Shown in pieces: positions 23,428 through 34,021 of a stretch of DNA of 64,000 nucleotides. This DNA comes from Zizania palustris (lineage: Eukaryota > Streptophyta > Magnoliopsida > Poales > Poaceae). Each line of letters begins with the position of its first letter. The first letter of the stretch is position 1. The notes beneath the pieces were generated by a model, which was not told the origin of the DNA, made no database searches, and saw only the letters and a list, made by a program, of their open reading frames with translations. Made by a program: the position numbers and the translations under genes. The DNA is taken from positions 24,833,034 through 24,897,033 of the forward strand of contig JAAALK010000082.1 of the NCBI GenBank assembly GCA_019279435.1. The letters are read 5' to 3'.

Positions 23428-25110
23428 TGTTGGAGCGAAAAAGGCGACCAGAGGGGGGTGAATGAGATCTTTTAAAATTTCAGGCTAAAAATAGCCTTCT
23501 GTTTCCAAATCAGTCTCATGCGGAACAGGCTTCGAACACACCCTTTAGAGGTCTGGTTTGGAGGTATTCTACAGCTACGGAACTAGGCTTCGCATAGAGT
23601 AAAAGTTTGAAGTCAAGAATACTTCGCTCGCACTCACAAAAGTAAGAACACAACTCTGCTAGGATAGTGCAGGGTCCGCACAATAGGTGCCTTCGAGTAG
23701 GCTTTGCACTACACACTTCGCAGAAAAAGGTTTCCCTCTGAGGACTTCGACCAGATACTCCGCACTAGCAACTGGTACTAGGATTCGTATTTCAGAGGTC
23801 TAAATGAAAATAGAACCGATTTTGCTAAGGGAAGAAAGTAGGCTTCGAGCACACTCTACTTAGTGTTGCGCTAGTAAAAGGGAGGGGTTGCCTCAGTTTA
23901 CACAGAGAGAACACACAATGAACAACACACACTTCGCACGCATCGAACACTAAAGCCCTTCTCTAGAAAAGAAATAGTCCCGAAACTCAGGTTTGAACAG
24001 AATGGAGTGATGCATAGAGTAGTCAGCAGATGTAGTGCAAAATAGGGATACAAGTTCAAGCAGCAAATGAAAAACAGAATGAAAATTTCATTGCATGAAC
24101 AGGAAACACAAAAAGACTCACAGGACTGAGTACATGGGTGGCGTTTAGCTCTGGAGTTCTAAAAATGGCTGCTCAAAGTGTTGCCTAGACCTAGCCAGCC
24201 TTCACTATTTATAGGCACCATTCAGCCCTGTGAATAGACTACTCTACCCCTAGGGTTTACACTGTTTTTGTCTCAGCAAGACAGGGGGTACAGATGGTAG
24301 TCTACTTTTCTGGAGGCTTCTTTTGTCAGCTTCGTAGAGGAGACAACATCAGCTTTAGTAGAGTCGACACTATCAACCTTTATAGATTTGGCGTCTTCTA
24401 AAGCCCCCATCGCATGCGAGGTGTGCGGTAGCTTCGGCGAGAAGCTTTTAGCCAGATGTCCTTCGCTTCACCGAAGTCAGCCTTCGATACAGTGAAGGTT
24501 TTGAGCCGAAGCCATCAAAGCTCTCGAGCCTTCGCACCATCACCTCCGGAGTAGACCACCATAGCTTCGTAGCTACTCCCAGCTCGAACTTCGTTAGTCC
24601 GTGTACCGAAGCCATGCATGTCCGAAGTACCTCAAGTCAGCCATACTCCGAAGCCCCACCTTCGGAGTACCTTTACCTTCATCCAAGGCCTCCACATGAA
24701 TGCAGTGTCTCAGCCCCGAGCACACTTCTATGAAGACCCTTATCCGGACTATGTCTTCGATGCACCTTGACTTCCGAGACCTTCGTCAAGTGTTCCTTTG
24801 AGTGCTTCCATCTGGAGCACACTTCGAATGCCTTGCCTCAATGCTAAGGACTTCGTCCACCATACTTTGAAGTCACTCCATCCGGAGCACCCTTCGAAGT
24901 GCCTCGCCTCCGAGGACTTCACCTCAAGGTACCTTCAGCCAGAGCCACCCTCCGCACTTCCTGCCTTTTCCTAGCGCACCTTGACCCGAGGACCGACCTC
25001 AACCCCACATAGCCTTCGTGACTGAGCTCCCCGCTCGCCTGGCATCAAGCCTCCCGCTTGACCCAGGTTCACTTTTTGTGAACCGTCTATCACCTCCAAA
25101 GCCACATGCA
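23428..25110 (-). repeat. SIRE-type LTR, truncated
   Basis: Plus-strand TGTTGGAGCG at 23428 is the LTR 3' end of the minus-strand orientation, followed by the GACCAGAGGGGGGTGAAT block typical of this lineage. It matches the LTR at 1-1734 from 23737 onward, but the similarity stops near 25110, about 330 bp short of the expected LTR start, and no polypurine tract or internal region follows. It is inserted in the RT region of the Tat element. I see no matching CTGGG duplication on the right side, so a later deletion or insertion probably removed it. Confidence 0.75.
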
Positions 25111-25984
25111 CACCTCCAAAGCTCAAAAGCCACATGAGGACCGAAACGTCTTGTGATAGAAGGTACTGATGCATGATCTCACACGCGCATGAGCCTAGGG
25201 CCTAGGGCGGAAATTTTGAATTTGTCGGCTAGCATAGCTCCCCTATTACCCAACAATAACAACCCTACACTTGTGTGTGTAATATATGTTCAAGGATTTG
25301 AAATGAACTTAGCGTATGAGAATGTTTCTCTTGTCTAGAAAAGAGTGCCTATGAGAGGCTCCTCAAGCCTTTTATATATAGGAGGGATCAGAGGTTACAT
25401 TTTAAGGTTTACACACCCTATTAATGACAATTTATAACAGAAAATGATTAGAAGTAGGCCATAATCTCAAGTGTTATCTGCTATGTTAATTAGATAATTA
25501 TTGGTCTGAGATTTATTGTCATCAATGAGGCAGTCTAGCTATTGATTGCAATCATCCAATTGTCGGCAGTCGGGGTACCCTCTCGAGTACTGGGCTTGGG
25601 GGCCTCAAACTTTAGACTTTTTGGCTATTTGATAAATCGACCGTTGTTGGATCGTCTTTAATGCTTCATCTGACGACCTTATTTTCCACTTATTCATCAT
25701 AAATCCACTCAAAAAGTACATCGGGATCATATCCCAACAAAAGCTAGCCTTTTGCATGGCTACAAATTTTGAACTAGATAAGAGAGAAGTGAAGCAAGGA
25801 GGCTGGATAGGAAATGATTGCTCTTTCCCATATTTGGAGAATGGTATATTTAGAGAATGGAAGGAGACATGAAAACTATTAGATGATAGGATTGGGAAAC
25901 TGTATGAGGTGCTCTTTCCCTAGGGCAGCTCTTCCGTGCACAAGTGTACTCGGTGTAATACTAAGGGTGAGTTTGGTTGGAACT
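25111..25984. other. Unclassified sequence with LTR-like features
   Basis: There are no open frames of interest. A stretch from about 25167 (TGATGCATGATC) to about 25738 (ATCCCAACA) has TG...CA ends and a strong TATA motif (TTTTATATATAGG, 25370-25382), so it could be a solo LTR of about 570 bp, but I find no target duplication. 25740-25984 holds nothing I recognise. Confidence 0.3.
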
Positions 25985-26316
25985 CTATTTTCTAAAAAAA
26001 TTGTTGTGAGATATAGATTGTGGAAAAGCTGATATTAGCTATGAAAAAGCTGAGAAATTAATTGGTTGGAATAGCTATGAATTTATATTTTAGTAGCTAA
26101 TGATGTTTGGTTACATTATTAATATGTAATTTTATATTTAAATCATTATAATCATGAAATTTTATAATATTAATACTAAAATCATGCATTTTTTTAATTA
26201 CACTAAGATAGTACATTTTACTAAAATTTTTATATGAACTAGCATGTTGTAATGGCACGATGATTTCATTCAAAGTTGAACTGGAGCTGTGAAAATTAGG
26301 ATCTCTCAACTTTTAA
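25985..26316. repeat. AT-rich MITE-like sequence split by the LINE
   Basis: The segment starts near GGTGAGTTTGGTTGGAACTC and is AT-rich. Motifs such as CTATGAAAAAGCTG (26038) recur right of the LINE at about 32671, and TTTCTAAAA near the left end is mirrored by TTTTAGAAAA at 32726. This suggests one fold-back element whose right part is 32650-32745. Ends and superfamily are not resolved. Confidence 0.4.
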
Positions 26317-26731
26317 TTTTTTTTTTTGAAAAAAGGCAACCACGCAGGTGGCGCCCTGCTTTATTAGAAAGCAGATAAGAAACAAACATCAAGTTTTTGA
26401 CACACACCAAACACCCCCAAAAGACAGAAGATGCTACTACCCCCCTTTACCGGCGCAGTTCCGACCCATATTTATACAGGCAACACAAAACGGGGCAGCA
26501 GAAACCCCCACCAACCACAACAGAACAGGCAGGAGCTAAACAAGCGACAAAGACAAACAAAAGATACCACCACACAGACCACAGCCACCAAGATCAAACT
26601 ACATTCGAAATTTGCTGGGAATTAAGACTCGCATATCCTTCGGCGTGAATAAGCTACTGAAGCCTTGCACGGAGCAAGCCCAGACATCTTGTTGATTCCT
26701 CCTTCAAGCGCGCTGACACCAGCGGAAGCCA

Positions 26732-29700
26732 CTAGGTGAGAAAAATAATAAACTTATGAACAATCTGCAGAGGGTTAGCACAAATTTTATTGTGAAACAC
26801 AAACTCATTCCTTAATAGCCAGATAACCCAAGAACCAGCCCCTAAACAATGAGTAGACACTGAAACCTTCTTTGAATCTCTAACCCCCAAAAGCATATCA
26901 CAGAAACCCTTCCTGCTAAGATCTCTTAACTCCCATCCCAAAGTTTCCTTAATAAAGACCCATAGGAACTGGGAAAGAGGGAACTCAAAAATAAGGTGGT
27001 CAACTGATTCCAAACAACCACAAAGTTTACACGAGGGGTCCCCTTTCCAATTCATACCCTATGAGGGGTCCTCTTTCCAATTCATACCCTGTAACATTTC
27101 TCCTACCTGAATTCTACCTCTCATCATAAGCCAAGTGAAAATCTTAACTTTGAGAGGCATTCCCCCCTCCAAATTCTCATACTGTCTGTATCTATCACCC
27201 CTCTATTAACAATCATCATGTACAATGTTTTAGTCGAGAAACCCTTGGAATCGAGTAACCACCGAATTTCATCATCCCCTTCAACTAGGATCACAGATCT
27301 CAACACTAAACACAACTTATGTCATTCAGCTAGGTCACTCGCCCGTAAAGCCCTCCTAAACATATCATTATTCTGGAAAAGGGAAAGAGTTTCCTTAACT
27401 GTAGCGTTACCGGCACGGGACATGTCAAAAAATCTATCAAACATGACCTTTAGAGGAACCTCTCCAACCCACACATCATGCCAGAAAGATACCCTGGCCC
27501 CAGATTTGACATAGAACCCACAACTCAATCGTACCCAATCCCTAACCTTAATCAAACTTTTCTAGAAGTAAGACCCCCCCTTAGCATCAGCTTGCAACAT
27601 TCCTCATTCGAGGTTATATTTTTTTCTTATCAAGTCATAGCAGTAGCCAGACTGACCACTCTCTAAATTATATATCCGTTTGCATAACAGAGCTTTATTC
27701 ATCTCCCTGACATCTATGAACCCCATGCTTCCCATGTCTTTTGGGGCACTGAGGGCTTACCATTTTATCATATGATATTTTTTATCAATTAAACCCTCCC
27801 AAAAGAACCTCGCACGAATTCTATCGATCTCTTTACATATTTTCTCCGGTAGTAAAAAAATCCCCATAGTATACGTCGGGATACTACTTAGACAAGCATT
27901 GATAAGAGTTAATCTCCCCCCATACGAAAGATGACCATTTTTCCATGAAGCTAATTTCTTTTCGATTTTGGTAACCACCCCTTTTAAATCGGCACTGGAT
28001 GGTTTAGTCTTGTTAATAGGCATCCCTAGATATTTCATAGGCCACTCCCCACAATTGCAATTAAAACCATCAGCCACATCCGAGATCTCCTCTTGTGAAA
28101 GCCCAATCCCAAAAACCTCACTCTTATCATAGTTTATTTTCATTTCAGAAACCATTTCATAGCAGTATAATAGGAATTTCATAGAAATAAGATTCTGCTC
28201 ATTGAAATCCATTAACAACACAGTATCATCTGCATACTGCAGATGTGTAATCCCCCCGTTAACCAAATGAGGCACTAGGCCTTTCAAATGCCCGTGCTCA
28301 CTAGCTTTCACTAGCATCTCAGACAACACATCCCCCACCAGATTGAAAAGAAGGGGGGATAGAGGATCCCCTGCCTAACCCCCTTATATGTTCTAAAAAA
28401 ACCTCCTATCTCCCCGTTTAAATTAATAGCAACTCTTCCACCTTCTACTACGCTCTTTATCCAACCAATCCATTTATCGTCGAAGCCTTTCCTATAAAGA
28501 ACCTCATATAAGCACCCCCATCTGACTTTGTCATAAGCCTTTTCAAAATCAATTTTTAAAATAATCCCTTTTTGGTTCTTACACTTTAGTTCGTGAATAA
28601 TTTCGTGAATAGTAACCACCCCCTCCATAATATTCCTCCCTGGAATAAAAGCAGATTATCGATGATCTATTATGTCTCCCGCTACCCTCGCAAGTCTGTT
28701 AGTCAGGACTTTCATGATAATTTTATAACAGACATTCAGGAGGCAAATCGGTCTAAAATGCCTGATCTGATTTGCATCTTTAATCTTAGGAAGGAGAATC
28801 AAGACCCCATAGTTAAGTCTCGCTAGCTTTAACCCCCCCCCCCCCCCCCCTCAAACAACTTGTCAAGCATTTCTTTTAAGCTCAATCTCAGCTGAGGCCA
28901 GAAAAATTTATAAAAGTTAATCGAAAAACCATCCGGACCTGGAGTCGTTTTTGATTTCATAGATTTTAAAGCTGAATCAAGTTCCTCCAATGAGAAGTTT
29001 TTTGTTAAAATATCACTGTTCTCCCTCGACAACCTTCTCCTGGCACACCACATTGAGTCATCCAGATGACACGAGTAGTCAACCTCCGACCCAAACAACT
29101 GCTTGTAGAAGTTAGTAATGTGTTGAGACAACGCACTCTTCTCAGAAATCGTCACCCCCTCATCTTCTAGGAATAAGATACTAGCCTTTCTTTTCCTATC
29201 GTTAGCTATTTTATGAAAAAACCCGGTATTAGCATCCCTTTGCAGAATCCATTGTTGACCACTTCTATTATGCCAGTACACTGCTTCCTGTTGATGTATA
29301 TGCATCAAGTTTTCTCAGCATTGAACATAAACCCCCACTCCTCATCTGATAAATTTTGTTGCCCCCCTCTGTTATCCCAATAGACAAGCTCATTTTGGAG
29401 AATGGTTTTTTGTTTTTGCATATCACTAATCATATTAGCCCCCCAACCTTTCATACTTTTTCTAAGCTGTTGACCCATTTTGTGCCAATAGTCCAAAATA
29501 TTATGTTCATTTCTCTTTGGCCACTTACTAATAACCCAATTTTTAAACCCTTCATGTTGAAGCCAGACGTTCTCGAATCTGAAACTTTTCTTAGTGTTTG
29601 CATTTTGCCTGTCCAAATCCACCAAAATCGGACTATGATCCGAACCCACCCTAGTTAAGTTCTTGGCTAAGGCCAGGGGATAGAGAGTTTCCCAATTGTT

Positions 29701-30307
29701 CGAAATCAGAATCCTATCTAACACCTCCCTAGTTGGAGGAACCTGCTTGTTAGTCCACGTAAACTTACATCCCACTTTATGGAGTTCTCTCACATCAACC
29801 ACATTAATGAAGTTGTTAAAAGCTCTCATCCATCTATCACTAGGGATCCCCCTAGATTTTTCTTCAGGAAACCTAATCATATTAAAATCCCCCCAACCAA
29901 AAAAGGGGTTTGGGTATTACTCAATTTTACAGTTAACTCTTGTAAGAATCTTTCTCTGCCCTCCTCCCTAGGAGGACCATAAACATTCACCAAGTCCCAC
30001 GAAATATTCCTATCCTTCATATTCATAGTCACCCCCAGATAATACTCCCCCTGGTCCGTATCAACAACATTGGCTACCTCCATGTTAATCCCAATCAAAG
30101 CCCGCCTGAACGCCCCCTAGCTGGTTTAGTAAACCACCAAAAATCTTTATTACCACACAGGAAATCTAACTCCCTTTTCTTAAAATCTGACTTCGTAGTT
30201 TCCTAAATACAAATGAAGTCACATTTGTCATTTTTAATAGCTTCTGCCAAAATTCTCTTCTTCCCCCCACTTCCTAAGCCTCTGATATTCCAAAACAAAG
30301 CTTTCAT
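26732..30307 (-). pseudogene. LINE ORF2: endonuclease, reverse transcriptase, zf-RVT
   Basis: ATG at 30307-30305 opens MKALFWNIRGLGS, the start of an APE-type endonuclease, which closes with GSDHSPILVDLD near 29640. RT shows TTPGPDGFSINFYK (about 28940), DFEKAYDKV (about 28550) and the catalytic YADD (about 28238). A zf-RVT with CKLCGCLESVDHLIFECP-like spacing lies near 27030 (its second Cys position reads Phe). Breaks: TAG at 30203-30205, frameshifts near 30100, 29887, 29308 and 28368, TAA near 28657, a poly-G stretch at 28850-28833 and a 30-bp duplication at 27033-27090. It has no activity. Confidence 0.85.
28833..28850. repeat. Homopolymer C18 inside LINE ORF2
   Basis: Eighteen C on the plus strand read as a poly-Gly tract on the coding strand, where related proteins have a normal mixed sequence. 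It is either slippage or an assembly artefact. Confidence 0.8.
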
Positions 30308-32636
30308 ATTGCACTAACAGTATTATCCACCCCCTGGTTAAGCTCCCCATTTTCCATGATAGATTCAAGACTATCCCCCTCCTGTCTAATAATCACCCGC
30401 TCCTCAATCACAGTACAATCACCCTTTTGCACACTATTGATTTTGTTTTTAGCAGCACAAATGAGAGCTTGAGCGAGCTCTTTGGCTTTCAAGGTATCAA
30501 TGGCAGAAATAGCTTCCTCATTATTCCGACCTAATTGTATCCCAGAATCCAAAGCAATTTTTGCTAACACCTTAGCATCAGTATTTGAAAAAGAGATAAA
30601 CTTGGATGTACCTGAAATATCATTCAGCTTCCCCGCACGTTGTTGGGCTTTGATTTGTATCGGAATTCCATCTCTCTTGATTCTTGTACTGAATCTTTTA
30701 GCCACTGGGGGGTCATTCTTCCTCTTTGAGTATTTTTTCTTAGGCATCCTAACTTCTTTATGATGTTGGCATTCAATCAGGCCCACCTCAGGGGAGTCAG
30801 TAGGAATACATGTATTTAGAACCTTAGAGGATGATGACAGCGAATCCCATTGATAGTCCACGGTTGTCTTTCCTTTGTCCCCAAAAGATATCATATGCCC
30901 CTCCTAAATTACAGTATCCCTGTTCTCCTCCCCACTTTCAGTAATCCATAGATCCATCAATTTATCCTCGTCCTCACTTTTGCCCCCATTATCTTCATCT
31001 GATAACTCATCCTCATACTCCAAACTATCTACCTGTCCTCCTTTGTCATGATCACTTCCAAACTCCTCTGTCCCTTCTATGTGTTCAACATTTGATTCCT
31101 TTGACAATTTTTCATTTTCATTGCCCCCCTGAGAAGACTCCTCCTTGTCCTTAGTGACTTTTTTCTTTATCAAATTTGGATCAGATACATCACCTTCCTG
31201 GTTACCACCCCTCTTGATTTTACTATTGTCAGGTTTGAACGGGAGAGAACTGATTGAATCTAACTTAGGGAACCAAGTTATATTGCACCCAATCTGATCA
31301 AAATACACCTCAGTCAAACCCCCTATCTTATATGGGTCTTTGCAAACAACATTAATACGGACTGGGCCAGATCTCATTAAACTAGCTTTATCCACTTCAA
31401 GAGGTTTCTCGGCCAAAACAGCCAATTTGAACACTTCCTCCTCTGTTCTAGCCCCCATAGGTACTACCAAAACTTTAATCCAAACATGCTGTAGCACCCC
31501 AAACGAGTCCATCACCCTCTCGGTTTCTACCAATTTACTCTTGATCTTAAACTTCTGAAAGCAAGCAGACTCAAATCTTGTCAAAACCCTCCTAGTATCT
31601 TTCGATGGGAACTGAATTAAAAATTGATTGTGATCAATTTGCTTAACCTTCCAAGCATAATCCATAAACGGATTTTTTCTTCAGACCCATCTCCTTCTTC
31701 TACCGTAAGAAGCCCCATCACCTCTTCCTGAACAACCTTCATGTTCTGGTTTTTGGTTTGGATGTAATAGAAACCATTGTTTTGGAAACCAAATCCACAG
31801 AACTCCACAGCCAACGGAGCCAGAGAACGCCCATCCCCAGACGATTTCAGCATTGGACAAGAGGAAGAAAGATGTCCTTGCTTGCAATTGTAACAGACAG
31901 TAGGGTTGTGGCATTGAACTTGATGATGCCCTCTCATGCCACACTTATAGCAGATCAGATCTTCTCCTCGTTGTTCCCTGGCAGTTTGAGAATCCCTTTT
32001 GGCAAACCCCATCTCTACATTTTCACCACTGCGAGCTTGCACCGACTGATCATCTCTATCAACATTTGGAGTCATTCGTCCCCCCCAATCCCTCCTGGGA
32101 CGAGGACGGAACCCCCCTTCGCCTGGGCCACGACCACCTCCTCTCCCCCTGCCATCCCCTCTCTCTAGGGCTCGCTTCCTTCCCCCAAACCAATCCATAC
32201 CAAAATCCTCAACGACTTCAGCAAAAGAACGAGAGTCTACCAACCTTGGAGCCGTCCGCACCACTTTCCGCGCCGAGTCGCCGAACCTTCGCACCTCCGC
32301 CCACCTCGTCGGGAACCCTAGGTGGAGGTTAGAAGACACCAGCGGAGAGGACTTGGGAAACCACAGCCATCTCCCTACACTTCCAGAAACCCTAGCAGTA
32401 TCCACAGAATTAACTCCGCCCTCTACTAAACTCAATGGGCCTTCACAGGCCGGCCCATGAGCCAACCCCCTGCTCAAACCTGCGGAGAGATCTGAAGCCA
32501 AACCAACCTTCCTTGCTAACTGCAACGCGGAGCTCTCCCCTTGCCGAGCGGAAGCCGTCGACGGCGATTCGCCGACAACTACAGAGCTATCGACCCCAAA
32601 TCGCCTCGCCTTGGGAAGCACTGCTTCGAGAAACAT
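30304..32636 (-). pseudogene. LINE ORF1, zinc-knuckle and DUF4283-like protein
   Basis: Starting at 32636, residues 1-150 are low complexity and then an Arg/Gly-rich stretch. Two adjacent knuckles follow, CYKCGMRGHHQVQC and CYNCKQGHLSSSC (about 31955-31865). After a frameshift in an A6 run (plus-strand T6 at 31673-31678), the frame from 31665 holds the DUF4283-like RNA-binding domain, with FPSKDTRRVLTRFES and GPVRINVVCKDPYKIGG. A TAG at 30904-30906 interrupts; the same frame resumes to TGA 30306-30304 with a Lys/Arg-rich tail. About 777 codons in all. It would package LINE RNA. Confidence 0.8.
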
Positions 32637-33015
32637 GCCGCTGTAGCATCGTCAGTTCTTTTGAATTTATACTATGAAAAAGCTGTTCTTTTGAAAAAAT
32701 TGGTTATCACTTAGTTCAGCTTTCAACTTTTAGAAAACTAAGAGGGCTGCTGCATCACTGACAATTGGGGTCACATTTGCTGACAGGTTTAAAATGTCGT
32801 GTCACCTCGTGTACAGTGGGTTCCGGCGGGCGAGATATTTCCTATGGGGCTAATCCGTCCATGTGTGATGTGTCATCCAAAAGCATATCTAAAACGCATT
32901 CACGCGCCACCACTCGGTGGTCTTTGCTCCTGAAACTCTGAAAAACCAGACACCATAGCAGAGGGTGTTCGTCGTCTCCGACCAGGCGACCAAGCTAGCG
33001 ATACCACCAGCTGGC

Positions 33016-33678
33016 ATGGCAGCCTTGCTCCACCAGACAGCTCTCCAGCCACCTCAGACCATCACAAAACCGCACCCATGGACGCACAGCTCCACGTCAA
33101 ACCTCTCGCCGCCTCGCTTAGTGCTCTCCAAGCGACGGCGAGCTCCACTCCGGCGGCTACAAGCAGCAGGAAGTGGCGGAGCCACCGGCTCCTCCGCCGT
33201 CACGGACAACGAGACCACCTCTACCACCACTAAATCACCTTCCAAGAAGAACAGCCGCAAAGAGAAGCAGCGGATGCGGCGGCAAGAGAAGGAGCAGCAG
33301 CAACAGCAGATGCTGCTGGAATCGTTGGCCGTCAAGACCGGCGGCGAGGACGAAGACGACGACGAGCTGCCGCAGCCGGTGTTCGACCGCATCCTCCGCC
33401 GGATCCTCTTCATGGTCGGCGTCCCCATGGCCTCCGGCGTCGGACTGCTCAACGTGTACCGCGCGCTCGAGGGCGGCCAGGGCGTCACCGTGCCATCATG
33501 GCTGCCGCTGCTGACCATCCTCATCGCCTTCGGCACGTCGGCGCTGGGGATCGCCTTCGGGACGCTGTCAGCGAGCTGGGACCCGGAGAAGGAAGGGTCA
33601 CTGCTTGGGCTCGACGAGGCCCGAGCCAACTGGCCCGTGCTGTGGAAAGAAGAAATCGACAAGGCCCAGAACAAATGA
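33016..33678 (+). CDS. PAM68: PAM68-like protein, chloroplastic (DUF3464)
   Basis: A single exon of 220 residues from ATG 33016 (context GGCATGGCA). An upstream in-frame extension has only a GTG and is not used. Residues 1-50 are rich in Ser, Thr and Arg with few acids, as in a chloroplast transit peptide. Residues 76-100 are strongly basic with a Gln run, 109-117 acidic. The conserved domain follows: PVFDRILRRI (121-130), a first membrane segment (about 129-151), a second (about 162-183) with FGTSALGIAFGTLSASW, then DPEKEGS (189-195) and a Trp-rich end. In Arabidopsis PAM68 assists early photosystem II assembly in thylakoids. Length and intact frame suggest a working gene. It could be PAM68 or a close paralogue. 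Confidence 0.9.
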   Translation: MAALLHQTALQPPQTITKPHPWTHSSTSNLSPPRLVLSKRRRAPLRRLQAAGSGGATGSSAVTDNETTSTTTKSPSKKNSRKEKQRMRRQEKEQQQQQMLLESLAVKTGGEDEDDDELPQPVFDRILRRILFMVGVPMASGVGLLNVYRALEGGQGVTVPSWLPLLTILIAFGTSALGIAFGTLSASWDPEKEGSLLGLDEARANWPVLWKEEIDKAQNK

Positions 33679-34021
33679 CTGCGCATTGATGCTAAATGCT
33701 AGACAGTAGAACACTGAAAATATGTGTACCTTGCAAATTCAGTGTGTACTATTCTTAATCCAACTTTTCAGTAACGAGAGAAATGATTAGTAGTTGGTTT
33801 ATCCGCAATTACAAGAAGATGTTCTAAATTTTCCATAGAAAACCATAGTTGTATTTGAGATACTAAACAGTGATACAACAGACCAGGTAGCTAGACACAA
33901 CTCACAGTGGATCTGCGAAGTCCCCGCATTAGAATAGCCAAAAAAATCAATTGAGGAATCAAACCGGAAGAAAATACTGGGTCAGTTCTTTTGATTGCCA
34001 TAGGTTCCTAGCGCAGATGGA
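33679..34021. other. Convergent intergenic space between PAM68 and ANGUSTIFOLIA
   Basis: About 340 bp hold the 3' untranslated regions of both genes and no coding sequence. The two transcripts may overlap at their ends. No clear canonical AATAAA stands out for PAM68. Confidence 0.6.

Larger units (their letters stand above)
26317..32650 (-). mobile_element. L1-type LINE, nearly full length, inactive
   Basis: On the minus strand it has a very short 5' leader, ORF1 (32636-30304), ORF2 (30307-26732), a 3' region and an A11 tail seen as T11 at 26317-26327. The endonuclease, reverse transcriptase with YADD and zf-RVT order of ORF2 identifies plant L1. The two-knuckle plus DUF4283-like ORF1 is a form common in grasses. 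I could not fix a clean target duplication. It sits within the AT-rich MITE-like sequence, about 370 bp upstream of PAM68. Confidence 0.88.

Noticed and set aside
32965..33015. N-terminal extension of PAM68 by 17 codons
   Set aside because: It would have to start at GTG; the ATG at 33016 has good context and gives a normal transit peptide.
33054..33686. 210-codon minus-strand frame opposite PAM68
   Set aside because: Antisense shadow of a recognised coding exon with serine runs from the complement of Glu/Asp and Gln codons.
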